A stretch of DNA of 64,000 bases from Isoetes taiwanensis (taxonomy: Eukaryota; Streptophyta; Lycopodiopsida; Isoetales; Isoetaceae), in assembly GCA_021234155.1 (NCBI GenBank), contig JAJEKV010000213.1:250001-314000 (forward strand), given 5' to 3'. The notes under the pieces were generated by a model, which was not told the origin of the DNA, searched no databases, and saw only the letters and a program-made list of their open reading frames with translations. Positions 22,437 to 33,794 of this stretch are shown here, in pieces; the first letter of the stretch is position 1, and each line of letters opens with the position of its first letter. The position numbers and the translations under genes were made by a program.

Positions 22437-23342
22437 GTGAGACGAGAGTTCTTGGAAGAAAGAAGGAAATTCTGTATCTTAGGCTCAAGTTTGAATTCTC
22501 TATGCTGATTTTTTGACTGTGATGTAAACAGTTTTGGATATAGCAAGGAAGAAGAATCTCTTCACTATCTGCCTAAACCTCTGACTAAAGATATAATAGC
22601 ATTTTAAGATGGCGTGAAATACAAGTAAGCATATGTTTTTCATAGCAACAACAATTAAATCAGAATATCCACCACTAACTCAGTGCTTCTACACCATTAA
22701 TTAGAGTACAACTATTTATCCTTTGGTTGGACTGCGGTCAATTTTGATTTCTTAAGAGAAGTGATACAGCTAGCTCCAAGTGTCTCATAAACATTTGATC
22801 TGCACAAAAGTGGTTTTACAAAAGATTTATGCTGTCGTATGTGGTTGAAGATTTTTGCTGGCGTATGTGGTTATGATATCTTTTATATTACAGAGCCATT
22901 CTATTTCTAGGATAATCCATCTGTGTATGTTTGGGACATGATCCAGACTTGATTTGAAGCAAATTCCAGTAAAGTAATCATCTATCTTGAACCAGATACT
23001 CAGATTTTGGTATCCACAAGCTTCTAGGCCTGTCATCAGAATGCCAAATGAAATAAACACTAAAACCACACATGCCTGTTTTTCTCAACGTAGCATGGCA
23101 TGGGAACATGAGAAAGCTCAAACTTAGCAATCTGCCTCATTTAAGTAGATCCTTTACATTCGGTCAGAATGGAAGGGAAAAAAACATCCTTCTTCATTCA
23201 AAACTTAAAAACAAAACTAAATACTTGCTTGCTTTGGCTTCTGATGGCTCTTATATTAAAAATCTCCTTCAGCATGTGCATAACTAGATGTATTAATGTT
23301 TCACAGAACATTGACCTTATTTAATTTAATTATATCAGTAGA

Positions 23343-23415
23343 ATGTTGCACATTAGATGTAAATTATATGTCCAATATCATATTGGACATATAATTTACA
23401 TCTAATGTGCAACAT
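23343..23415. repeat. perfect 36-bp inverted repeat, 1-bp spacer
   Basis: 23343-23378 and 23380-23415 are exact reverse complements. The duplicated locus (about 36141-36176) has only the left arm, so one inverted arm was gained here or lost there. Confidence 0.9.
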
Positions 23416-23558
23416 TATATCCATCACATCCATGGACAAATTGCCTGCAACACTTAAGGATGAGCCAGCATCTAAAGCTGTTGGCTCTTTAAGGACCAAA
23501 AGTGGCAGCCCATGCCCTGTTTCTGAGCATTCAAGCTTAAAAAAACTCCATATTATGA

Positions 23559-23753
23559 TCACAATCTTGAGAGATAGTTCCCTGTTGGGAAATAATTGAC
23601 AACCAAAGGCGCAGCAGATTTATGAATCTTTTTAGAAGAGGCCCTGGATTTAGCTGCTATTGTCTGGTCTGATACCTTGTTTGAAGGGTGAAAAAGCTTC
23701 TGAAACAACCTCTTGATTGAAGAACCCTTGCGCATTGACTTAATCTTTCCCAT
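23559..23753 (-). CDS. small basic protein, family member A4 (64 aa)
   Basis: Minus-strand ORF with ATG 23753 (MGKIKSMRKGSSIKRLFQKL) in a good context (CCATGG). It carries HPSNKVSDQT and the C-terminal APLVVNYFPTGNYLSRL. An upstream in-frame extension to 23798 is not conserved with other members. TATA (CTATAAAAT) lies at about 23864-23872 on the minus strand. The duplicate at 36326 is intact and nearly identical. Small, basic, no membrane segment; function unknown. Confidence 0.65.
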   Translation of the reverse strand: MGKIKSMRKGSSIKRLFQKLFHPSNKVSDQTIAAKSRASSKKIHKSAAPLVVNYFPTGNYLSRL

Positions 23754-23861
23754 GGCTAAGCAATTGAAGAAATGACTGTAAAAATATTGCAAGACCAATT
23801 TCAGAAGGAAGAAGCAGGCGTTGAAGAAAGTGATGGAAATGCGGAATAAAGAGGAAAGGCA

Positions 23862-23892
23862 GCATTTTATAGAATCGGAATTGTTTGCACTT
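23862..23892 (-). promoter_or_regulatory. TATA-containing core promoter of A4
   Basis: Minus strand CAAACAATTCCGATTCTATA then AAAT; same motif order as the promoters of A1 and A3. Confidence 0.5.
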
Positions 23893-24059
23893 GAAGAATA
23901 CGCCTGTGAAGAAGGGTGGGAGAAACTCTATGTAAACATGGTCAATCTTAAATTCGGAACAATTCAATCGACAGCGGATTGGAAACAGCATGGAATGCGT
24001 GAATCCGAAATCGTCGACTGTAAATGCGGGTCATTCTATTCTAGAACAACATGAATATA

Positions 24060-24345
24060 AAGGTTCGGCCAAAAAAAAAATCATTTTGATTCCCACATTA
24101 TCATCTCATTTGTTACTAGTGGGATGTTTATATCTTGTTTTCTAGACCATTGATCTGGGGAATATTCTCAGATCAAGGGCCCTTAATTTTTTGCACAGGT
24201 ACCCCACGAAAATTTCAATGGTGCAAAACAGACCAATGGTTCGTGCCACAAAAAATAAAAAGAATCATTGAAGTCGGCTATGGACTGCGGGAATGAATAC
24301 TGACAAGGGCTAATAGCTGAGCTTGACCCCATCGGCCAGGCCTGT
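24060..24345. other. intergenic, no gene seen
   Basis: AT-rich DNA after the segmental duplication. Confidence 0.5.
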
Positions 24346-24351
24346 CATGCA

Positions 24352-24500
24352 TCGCCACTGCTTCAAGGCAAATCAGCTTCAGAGCTTCATGGCAAATCTG
24401 CATCAGTGCAAATCGGCCTCAGTGGCTTCAGGGCAAATCAGCCTCAGGGCAACGTGGCCTCAAGGAAAATCGCCTTTAGTGGCTTCAGGGTATTCTTCCG
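24352..24500. repeat. degenerate GGCTTCAGGGCAAATC repeats
   Basis: Five to six degenerate units built on CTTCAGGGCAAATCAGCCTC, irregularly spaced by 18-30 bp. Confidence 0.65.
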
Positions 24501-26130
24501 GGCATTCCTCAGCTCCAAATCAAAGCATTGGAGCCAATAACGACTCCAACTCGGCTCCATTTGTCGCACAGAGCAGATTCATATGCCAGAAACTTTGGCC
24601 CGCTACCAGCTTCGTCCGGCATGCCCACGCCCAGGAGGTCCTCACCTGTCTGCTGCCCAGCCGCCTTCACATGCATTCCAATTTTGGACCTTTGAAAACA
24701 GACCGAAAAATTCTCTTAAAAACCCATCCAAAATTAGAACAATTCCCTTAAGCCAATTAAGCTCCTCAAAATGGCCTAAATATACCCTTTTCTATACAAT
24801 ACCATACCCAAATCATAACCCCCACCATTGCCAAAATACCTTCCCCCAATACCAAATGAATTGGGCAAACATAATTATACCATTGAAAGAAAGAAAAGAT
24901 TACCTAAAAGACTTTGTCCAAATGTGACTAGGAAAGAAGAAAATTATTAGATGTATTTACACATACGTCAAGGAATGTTGGTATCAACTCTTGTTTCTCA
25001 TCCAATGTTATGCCGCTACGTGGTGACCATATTCTATTTCGAGAATGGGAAATCGATATCGTATTCTAGTCTGACCTATTACAGCCAGTTACTACGCAAT
25101 CAAGAAGAACATGCATGAAGTTTCAAAAGACAGGTACGTCAAGAATTCATAGCTTTACCCTGCATGAAGCTTCAAACAGCTGAAGCAACTCCGGCAAGAC
25201 TTCATAGCCAAGCTCCCTGAAATTCCGGCTGAACTCGAGTTGAACTCTCAAACCAGAATCCCTCTTCAAAATCCGGAACTGGCTGAAATGTGAAAACCGT
25301 TTCAAACTCTGGAACTCTGGCTGAAACCTAAATCCCGCTTCTCTTGATGATTTAGCATCCATATAGCCAAAATCCCAAAATCCTTGCTTTCCTTGATGCC
25401 GTGGAATGCAGGTCGTGCATTCCGGCCATGGCAGGAGCAGTAGGTCGCGCCTACATGGCACTCCTTGCTGCTAGCGGTAGCCATCTACCCCTGTCAAGGC
25501 CAGAATGCACTGCCTTGTTGCATTCCACATTCAGTCATGTCTGCCAACCACACCTCACCATGTGTCCGTTTTACTTTTTAGCAAAGTTGAACTTTTGTGA
25601 GGTCATCACATTCTAACTGATTTCACCCCGTGAATTGTTGTACTCTTGATTTCACATTGTATGATACATCTCGGGGCTTAAAATTCTGGTATGTCAACAG
25701 TGCCTCTGCCTAACGACGTTAAGGCTGAAGGCTCACAATTATAAACAAGATTGCGTATTAAACAGGAGTGAATCATCGAAACGAGAGCAAACAAAATATT
25801 CCTTAAAAATTCCCTTATTTTTTAATAAAAGGTGGGTAAAGAGGTTATTAAAAAAAAAGAGTGCATGAAATTGTATTTTGACGCCCTCCCCCTAATGATT
25901 AATTTTTTTATGCAATGATAGAAATGACTTTTCTAAAGTGACACTTTTCCTTGCAAATAGAATTTTCTTTCAAATTTTTATTTTTTTATAGCTAATATTT
26001 CTGGGTTCTGCCTCCGGCGAGGCCGACACGTATGCTTCATTTATTTTTTTTCTTTTCGTGGTTCTCTGCAACAATCTAGGTGCAGCAATCTCTGCACACG
26101 ACAAGAAGCCCACAGTTTTTGGGCTTAAAT
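24500..26130. other. about 1.6 kb without a recognisable gene
   Basis: Several short frames on both strands with low-complexity translations. Small internal repeats built on GGAACTCTGGCTGAAA near 25200-25330. Confidence 0.45.
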
Positions 26131-26139
26131 CCGGCCAAG

Positions 26140-26450
26140 GGGATATGGCCGGAGTCGAAATATGGCAGCGACAGTATAGTTGGAGTGATAGACACAGGGA
26201 TATGGCCGGAGAGCTAGGCTTCAGGGACGAAGGGATTCGTAGAGCCATAGAACGCACACTGCTTCGATCGCGGCAGGTAAATTTGAATGCAAGTTTTTTT
26301 TGGATTGGCCGTCGGATTAGCGTAGGGTATGGTCCCTTTGGCCCGAATCGCTGTGTACAAAGTTTGTTGGGCTTGCAGTGGTGGATCAAGCTCTTGGCGA
26401 TGGCGTAGATGCGATTTCTCTGTCCCTTGGACCTTTGTCTAGGACATCAT
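26140..26450 (+). pseudogene. subtilisin-like protease (subtilase) fragment
   Basis: Pieces of the plant subtilase catalytic domain in different frames. At 26176 comes the Asp-box ([13 protein letters not shown], with the catalytic Asp), then SFRDEGI-like text after a shift. At 26332 comes VPLARIAVYKVCW, and at about 26393 DQALGDGVDAISLSLGPLS. The His-box region between the Asp-box and ARIAVYKVCW is almost all missing, and the Ser region is absent. GGGATATGGCCGGAG is duplicated in tandem near 26140 and 26200. A subtilase would be a secreted serine protease; this copy cannot encode one. Confidence 0.8.
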
Positions 26451-26611
26451 TCAAAATCTAGGACCTTTGTCTACCTCACTAGCTGCTAGTGGAGGCCATG
26501 CACATTTTGACAAGGACGTCACTTATTCCATCCTAATTCCTAAACAAGTCGACAAAATGAATTGTGACAGATAGACCAACAATATTAGAAGGTATATCTA
26601 TGTAAAAAGGA

Positions 26612-26641
26612 CTAGAAACATGTGCCCGGCGATGCCGGGCA
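26612..26641 (-). mobile_element. Helitron-like 3' terminus (copy A)
   Basis: On the minus strand: GCCCGGC, loop ATC, GCCGGGC hairpin, then ACATGTTT and CTAG followed by T. A GC-rich hairpin about 10 bases before CTAG, with T in the flank, is the signature of Helitron 3' ends. The element body would lie to the right. Its 5' end was not identified. Confidence 0.55.
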
Positions 26642-26649
26642 TTAGCCGT

Positions 26650-28680
26650 GAATGTGGCAATCGATAGATGCAGTGGAATAAAAAGGTGTACATGTAGTCG
26701 TGTTTGTAAGCTTTAGGCGCGTAGAATGGTTAGGAATCATAGAATGCAGAGTGCGGATAGAATGGATAGACATAATGGATGCATAAAGTTTAGGCTCATT
26801 TGTAAGACTTTAAAGTTTTATTGAAGAACATAGCTTCAATGTATAGTCAACACAATTGCAATGGGATTGTAGTGGATAGTTAGATATTAGTTGTGTGTGG
26901 AATGGGAGGTGGAATATGTGTGTAGGTAATGATTGTGTGTGATGGACGGATTTGGCAGATTGGCTGCGTTCTTCGCTGCCAGAGCTACTGGTCAGGAATG
27001 GCCAACGTGGTCTTCTTTTGCAAGGCTCAGCCATAAGTTTCTTGTGGCCTTGCCTAGATTTCTCTTCCATCCAGGTTTTTTTTTTTTGCCCCCATAGCTT
27101 GTGGCTAAGAATTTCTTGCAGGGCCAGGAATTTGCCAACATGCTCGGAATTTCTTATTTCTTGCAGGGCCAAGGATTTCCCAAATGCTCTTCTTGCTTGC
27201 AATGGCAGAGAAATCTGCATAATGGAAAGGATGGTTTATGATTATCTGGCAGTTTTGCATTCTGATAGCTGCAGTCATTGTGGGTTGCAGTCTCCAGATC
27301 TCAATCTGTAACAGTGTTGAGAAGAATTACGAAGGTCTTTCTTGAAGATAATGTTGATCAGTCTTTGTTTGGAATCCGTCCTCCTGCTGCTTCTGCATCA
27401 TCTTTTGTTGGTAAGTCCTTCACCATTTTATGGTTCGTCATTAATTTGTCTTAAGCTTATTAGCATTTCATACTTAGTTCTGAGTTAGGTTTATTTTCTT
27501 TAAATTCTACATGCTTATTCTTTCTCAAATATTGCAGCTTTAAGATGAAAGTCCCCATCAGAAAATCCTCAGAACTCCAATCATTAACCTCGATCCTCTA
27601 ATGCTGAAAGCAGAACTTCAGATTGTTATCATCTGCCACACTGGTAAGCATATTGGGTTTTTTAATATTCCAGATGCTTGAAAGTATTTTTATTTACTGA
27701 TGGTTCTTCTGTTGCTTCTACGCGCGTGCTTGACAGGTTCCGCAATGAGGTATATTTCATTGACATGAATTATGTTTGTCACTTTTCCGTGTATGCTTTT
27801 CTGTTTTAGGTTAAATGGAAGGTGCTCATTTTTCCATCTTAATTTTGCCAATAGTTTATTTAAAAAATTGGATTTCCGAGAATTTCAAGTCCGTTGTGGC
27901 CATCTATGAAGACCGGTTGGAACTTTGGACTTTACGCGAGGACACAGTTCAGAAAGACAAGAGGCAACATAGAAGGAATAGCAGAAAGATTTTGCAAAAG
28001 AAAAGAGTCTGGTACAAATAAATTTGCCATTGAAACGGCTTAGGGAGTTGAAAACCTTGAGAGGCTGGTACGGTTCAAACATTTTTTTTCCATGTTGTGC
28101 ATTATGTTATTTTAAGTTCCCTAAGATGGTCTAATTCACAAATTATGGTTCACTTCAGGAAGTTGTGTTACAGTCTATACCTGGAATTTGCTGATGTTAT
28201 TAGACCATTACTTCAAATATTTCTAGCCAAAGCAGGAGAAGCTATATCTTTTCTCCTCATGACCCTTATTGGGAGGTCTTTAGGACTTATATATAGGGGA
28301 ATCCGCCAGAGCCTCAGATGGTCCTGAGGGTAATGCTTGAAAATTGCACACTATTTGCGCGCTGAGAATCAAGTTGAATGCATGTAAGTTTTGGATGAAC
28401 TCTGGCATTGATGCAAGTTTCAATAATCAGGTATCAACTATTATATTCAAAGCTCGTGTATGAAAGGAATTCATCATTTTTTTATTTGGTTTACAGAGCC
28501 AGGAAAGAGGTGCAATATCTGCAATGCTGGTTTGTGTTCACCTGTGACCAATGCATGAGAACGTGTTGAGGCACTTAACTCATGGAAATTGTACATTATA
28601 TAGTATGGCTGTATTTCCCTTTATAGTTTCATATATGTTTGCAATATTATGTGTTCTCAATTTGACATGATTTGTACGTG
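26650..28680. other. about 2 kb, weak exon-like pieces only
   Basis: Some stretches look spliced: an open piece ending ASASSFVG with GTAAGT at about 27412, an acceptor TATTGCAG at about 27538, and a basic frame 27815-28021 (VAIYEDRLELWTLRED..., then Lys/Arg-rich). I could not join them or recognise a family. If copy A is a Helitron end, these could be captured exons. Confidence 0.3.
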
Positions 28681-28990
28681 GCATATCCACATGAAATACA
28701 CCTTCTAGAACTTGACATGTGATATTGAGATATAAATATAATTGCATTTATGAATCAAAATTATTGCCATATCCATATTAAATACTCGTTCTAGAACTTG
28801 ACATGTGATATTGAGATATAGATGTTAAGCCTTGTGTTTTCATATACGTTTGCACATGTTCTAATTGCATTTATGAATCAAAATTATTGCCATATCCATA
28901 TTAAATACTCTTTCTAGAACTTAGACATGTGATATTGAGATATAGATGTTAAATTCGCACATGCTCTAATTGCATTTATGAATCAAAATT
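28681..28990. repeat. tandem repeat, units about 105-123 bp
   Basis: Three to four units containing ATTGCATTTATGAATCAAAA and TTCTAGAACTTGACATGTGA. Unit starts are near 28741, 28864 and 28969, preceded by a partial unit. Confidence 0.85.
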
Positions 28991-29981
28991 ATTGCGAGAT
29001 TTGTTACATGATGTCAATCCCAAGATATTGAAATTACACCTAAGGATAATGAAATATAAGAAGTATATATATGAGATCTTGCATTTATGACTCATATAAT
29101 TGGCAAATTTGTTAGAAGATATCAATCCCAATATATATAGAATCTTAATGATATCCATTTTAGGATAATTATGGATATGAAATATATATCGAATGATATT
29201 AATAATTACATGCAAGTTGTAATGTAGACACTTGGCATAAATATAGCCCTAGATTAGTCATGTGTGTCGATCATCCAACAAAACTCCATCTTATAAATAG
29301 AAAGCCTTCTTATTATCTCGACGCATTGAGAGCACTTAAAGAGCTATTGTGAGCGCTTCTCTTCTGCTTCACTAATTGCATGCAAGGTAAATATTCTCCC
29401 ATTTTGTTACATTGCTAAAGCTTGGATTGTTTAATATGAAACTAGCATTTTTCTTTCATCCTTAATCTTGGCGTAATGCGTATGTGGATTCTATCGTTGT
29501 GTGAAATTGTAGCGAACGTTTGAGTTGATTTGCAATTATATTTTGATTTGCGAGAGATGGCGGATGAAAAAAACTACATTATTGAGCTAAATCTAGATGA
29601 CTTTTATGGATGGTGGATGAGCCTTTGGTAACTCACCCCTTTGTGTTTAGAGAGATGATGTATTGGAGTTCCTTTTGGATTTATTTCGTAATTTATATTA
29701 TTCGCAAAAATATCATTCTAGTGATGATGAGGCATCTTCAGTTCTGCAAATTGATAATTCTACTTGATGTTTGATGTTTGTGAACACATGAACCTTCAAT
29801 AACAAAAAGTATTGACCAACTTTTTAAAAGACTAAACTAAATATTGTACTTTGTAATTTCTAAATTAGAGTTAGAATGTAAGATCTTACAAAGTTGCTTC
29901 ACATCAATCTAGAATCACTTGGCCATTGCAGAAGAGAATGTTGGACGTTAACTGGGGTCCAACTGCACAGTTTTGAAAAAG
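28990..29981. other. intergenic, no gene seen
   Basis: Very AT-rich sequence without a plausible ORF. Confidence 0.5.
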
Positions 29982-30022
29982 AGAAATGTTCGTGGCGGCC
30001 TTGGCCGCCGCGATAAATTTCT
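29982..30022. repeat. GC-rich hairpin element, copy 2
   Basis: AGAAATGTTCGTGGCGGCC, TTGG, then CCGCCGCGATAAATTTCT. The outer base pair differs from copy 1 on both arms together (AGAAAC/GTTTCT there, AGAAAT/ATTTCT here). Confidence 0.7.
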
Positions 30023-30139
30023 TGTAGCTTGTAAATGTAATTCTAGCCAAGTGATTGTGTTATCGTAATGGGCAGTCAAATGTATGAATGCGCTATTGGA
30101 AGGAGATTAAGTACTTTCAGCATAGCATATAGTCCTCCT

Positions 30140-30744
30140 TGTTTGGGGTCCGGGCTCGGGATCGCCTGAGGGACAGATCTCTGTGAGATCCGTGAAGTCC
30201 GGCAGGGCAAATCCTGAGACACTCTTGTCACGCGGGATTTTTGCTAACAGAGGAAAGAACAAGAAAAACTCAGATAAAACAGCAATGGCAATACACAATG
30301 AAACACACAAGACACTTGTGGAGAACACGGCAATCCATTGATCAAAACAAGTGTACAATGAAGGCTCAAAAGAGCGCACAACAGGCGACCAGCATGTCTG
30401 CTCTGTAGTGACACAAAAGAACACTCTGAACCCTTTTTGAAGGAGCAAAAATGCTACAATATATAGGAACACGGAGTGGCCTACGGGCCTGAATCTGATC
30501 CTCATCATGACAACGCGTGCTCCACTACTTGGGCACTCGAACAGGAATCTGAGCTGTCCGCGGCCGTGCTAACAGACAAGTAGTGGCCCGCCGTGGGTCC
30601 TACCTTTGGGTCTTCTGCTTCTTGGAGGAGCTTTGACCCGCCGTGGCGCCTTGTGGATCCCTCTTCTTGGACACCGTGGCCAGTGGGGCCTCGCCCTCAT
30701 GCAGCAAGTATAGACCTGTGTGTCTGCCAGGCACAGGGCTAACA
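30140..30744 (-). mobile_element. solo LTR with 5-bp target duplication
   Basis: 605 bp starting TGTTTGGGG and ending GGCTAACA, flanked by CTCCT at 30135-30139 and 30745-30749. No internal domain remains, so a solo LTR formed by recombination between the two LTRs. The minus orientation is suggested by a CTATATATT TATA-like box at about 30463-30471 on that strand and the TGTTAGCC start. Moderately GC-rich at the right end. Confidence 0.85.
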
Positions 30745-30749
30745 CTCCT

Positions 30750-31810
30750 CTAGTTCATTGTTACTGAAGACGACCATTCTCTAGTCTTTCAGAATATCCT
30801 TGACTTCATATGTTATGTTTCAACCTGACTTATAGCTTCATAAACTTAACAAAGAGGTAGGTTATCTGCCACTTCTATTCACATACTCAGATTACAAAGG
30901 CAATGATCCTTTTAGTATTAACATATAAAAGATTTATAAGGAAGGCAACTGGAAGACAATTCTAAACCATAAATATCTGTAAATCCTTTATATGTGCATG
31001 TAGGTCCTCTTGAGTGTTGCAATTGTTCACAATCTGCCTTGTTAAGCATCACTTCCAAATAGTTGAAAGGAGACTTTGTGAAAACCAAAGTACAAAACAA
31101 AATACACAGCAAAATCTCGTCATAAAAAAAAAAACGCTTTGTGCAATCTATTGGTTATATCTGTATTTCAACCTAAATTAACAATCCTAATTCATAAATT
31201 AGAAATTGCATTTATTCACCTGAATTTCAAGAAATCTTTCGCAAAAGTGAGATGACAATGAGCTCCTATAAGAACTTGAACTGCAAATACAAATATTGAT
31301 AAAATCATACATCCATTCTCAACAAAGCAAAAGCAAAATAAAGATAACAAATGGAATCCAAATTAGGAACAGTTATATCATACTTGGAAACCAGCCTTGA
31401 ATAAATTAAACACGCAGATCTCACTACCTTTGACCTTATAGGTGCACAAAATACCATGCAAACATCTAGAATATTAGAATGTCCTTGGAGATTTACCTGA
31501 GGTACTGTCTAAAATGCAGATCTAAGCCAAAAACATTTCAGCATGAGAGGGCACTTATGAGCTGATCCTGCAAGAGATTGAGAAGCAAGTGCAAACAACT
31601 ATTATGTTCTGGACATGACTCCTATAAGAAAAGGATAAGATACCTTTGGAGGACAGGAAATCATTCCAATCAGGATGCAGCTGTTTCCCCCTGTATTCTG
31701 ATCCTTAACCAAGAAGATTGATGAAGAATATAAGAGCACGCACTATATCAGCAGGAAATCTGGAGGATGAAGAGGCGTTTCTAGAAGCCCTGATAGATCC
31801 CATTTTAATA
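30750..31810. other. about 1 kb without a recognisable gene
   Basis: AT-rich, no convincing ORF. Confidence 0.5.
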
Positions 31811-32162
31811 AGAAAGATAATACCATGAGTATTGGCTGGAACAAAAAGCAAATACTATAGATCATCTACATCAACAAAAAGCCAGAGTTTACAACAAAAA
31901 AGCTTCAAGCCGCTTAATGCTTGCAATAGACCACAAAATTATGATAAAAGAGTATCCCAGCTTTGCTCATGTAATGGATCTCCAACTTTTTCGAAAGTAA
32001 AATAGCACAAATTGGACTGGAGAAAGATAATACCGTGAGTATTGGCTGGAACAAAAAGCAAATACTATGGATCAGCTATATCAACAAAAAGCCAGAGTTT
32101 ACAACAAAAAAACTTCAAGCCGCTTAATGCTTGCAATAGACCAGCTTTGCTCATGTAATGGT
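31811..32162. repeat. tandem duplication, period 210 bp
   Basis: 31811-31933 and 32021-32143 are nearly identical (AGAAAGATAATACC ... TTGCAATAGACCA). The following CAGCTTTGCTCATGTAATGG is also repeated. The second unit lacks about 24 bp. Confidence 0.9.
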
Positions 32163-32217
32163 CTGGACACCACAGCTTCATAAAGATTTTGTAGATGCTG
32201 TAGCTGACCTTGGCATA
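32158..32217 (+). pseudogene. GARP DNA-binding domain fragment (LUX/PCL1-like)
   Basis: MVWTPQLHKDFVDAVADLGI matches the start of the GARP (Myb-like) domain of plant factors such as LUX/PCL1, type-B response regulators and related proteins, whose first helix reads like WTPQLHxxFVxAVxxLG. Only about 20 residues are present; the second half with the SHLQKY-type motif is absent. It begins exactly at the edge of the 210-bp tandem duplication, so the fragment probably arrived by rearrangement. Confidence 0.7.
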
Positions 32218-32817
32218 TCAGAGTCTGGTTTTTGGGAGACATATCAGAGTCTGGTTAACAACATCCAAAGTACTATTACACTGGCTAGGCATTTTAGAAA
32301 CAGCCACATTCAGATAACCTTCTTTTCTGCAAGCTGCTGGATCTTCTCCCTGTTCCTTTGCAACGATTTGAATTGTCGGATCTCCTTCCTGCCGGATCTG
32401 AAGAGCCTAATTATAGCCATCACAGACAGACAACCATCGTTGCAAACTAATTCATCCGAAGATATGAAGACCTTCATTTCAACTTTATGGTTTAATCTAA
32501 TTTTGACTTGACGTGGCAAACTCTTAACTGAAGATGAAGCTCAAACTGAGAAAAATGAGAACCCTAAACTCAAATTAACTCTCTGCCAGTCTCGCCTTGT
32601 TAAATTAAAATGAAAGAACAGATTTTGTAAAGCAGCAACGACACTAACCTCTAGGAAGATAGGTTGATGACTAAGCTGCCTCTTCTTCCTGTTCCTACAT
32701 CAAATTTAAAGAGGAAGAAACGATTAGCAGTTTCAAAATGATAGTAGGAGGAAACACGATGCAAATAATAGGAGGAACACACACAATGAATATGATGGCC
32801 TGAATGATGGGCTGCAC

Positions 32818-32953
32818 AGCAAGCTGCCGGATCTTCTCCCTTTTGCAACGATTTTACTAAGCAAGCTACCGGATCTTCTCCCTTTGCAACGATTTTACTA
32901 AGCAAGCTACCGGATCTTCTCCCTTTGCAACGATTTTACTAAGCAAGCTACCG
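32818..32953. repeat. 41-bp tandem repeat, 3 units plus partial
   Basis: Units AAGCAAGCTACCGGATCTTC... at 32818, 32859, 32900 and a partial at 32941. A diverged single copy lies at about 32329-32370. Confidence 0.9.
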
Positions 32954-33680
32954 TGGAATACTGCAATCCTGCAAAAAATAACAATCCTAAGAATATAGCA
33001 TTATCAGGATTTCGGAAATAACCACTTACTCCTGTCAATCATGAACTCGACTCAGATCAAGGGAAAAAATCGTAGCTGTGTGAGGAGGAGTGAGGCGCCA
33101 AGGAAAAAACGATCTGATGGAGGGAAGAATCATAGAAACGCCAGGAACATCTTGATCGAGGTTGTGATAATTTCATTCAAATTTTGCATTCAAAGCTAGC
33201 AACTTGCGAACCGCAAGAGGAGCCGCAAACTAAAAGGGAACGCCGCATGCGTCTGCACAACGGCGTTCCCGGCACAAATTTCAAAGGCCTCTCATTTTAA
33301 AAAAGAAGATTAGATATCATCACAATTGTTTTACCCAATCATCAAATTTGCTATCCAATAAATTAGCGATTACTATAAACAGAAGCATTCTTCACACGAC
33401 CCAGCTAGAAGAAAAGGAGGAAAATTCACAACCACAATTTCCTACTATATTGATGCATATAATTAAATCAATATGACTTGAGTTGTGACGAACACAATAG
33501 AAATTAAATCCAACTTGGCTTGAGCTGTTAGGAACACAATAGGCAATATCAACTCCCTAGCAAAGTGTTTGAATATGCACTTCCCACAAATGTAGAAAGA
33601 GTCTCCAACCATGAAAAAGGTGCATATTCTCCTCCAAGGGTGCGAAACTTTTGCATCGAATATCTTATGTACAACGCAAG
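32954..33680. other. intergenic, no gene seen
   Basis: No recognisable feature apart from short chance frames. Confidence 0.45.
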
Positions 33681-33706
33681 GTGGCCGGCGCGATAAATTT
33701 CTTGTA
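33681..33706. repeat. GC-rich hairpin element, copy 3 (half)
   Basis: GTGGCCGGCGCGATAAATTT then CTTGT: matches the right arm of copies 1 and 2; the left arm is lost. Confidence 0.55.
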
Positions 33707-33794
33707 TAATAATGCAGACTCACAATTGAAAATTCGGTAAAACAAGTTGATATGCAGTGGATCATATTGTGATCACAATCGTGACAGTTAACGG

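Larger units (their letters stand above)
20862..24053. repeat. segmental duplication, copy 1 (partner 33903-36822)
   Basis: Long, mostly collinear similarity in direct orientation. Shared parts include the MEVKRLF start, type-B ORF, the MEGSNK/MEASNK ORF, the MGKIKS ORF and their flanks, ending at CTATTCTAGAACAAC in both. Differences: copy 2 lacks about 180 bp inside its third gene; copy 1 has an extra inverted arm at 23379-23415. Confidence 0.85.

Noticed and set aside
26952-27311. 119-residue plus-strand ORF
   Set aside because: Contains internal repeated text (TTTCTTGCAGGGCCA twice), low complexity, and no protein-like conservation.
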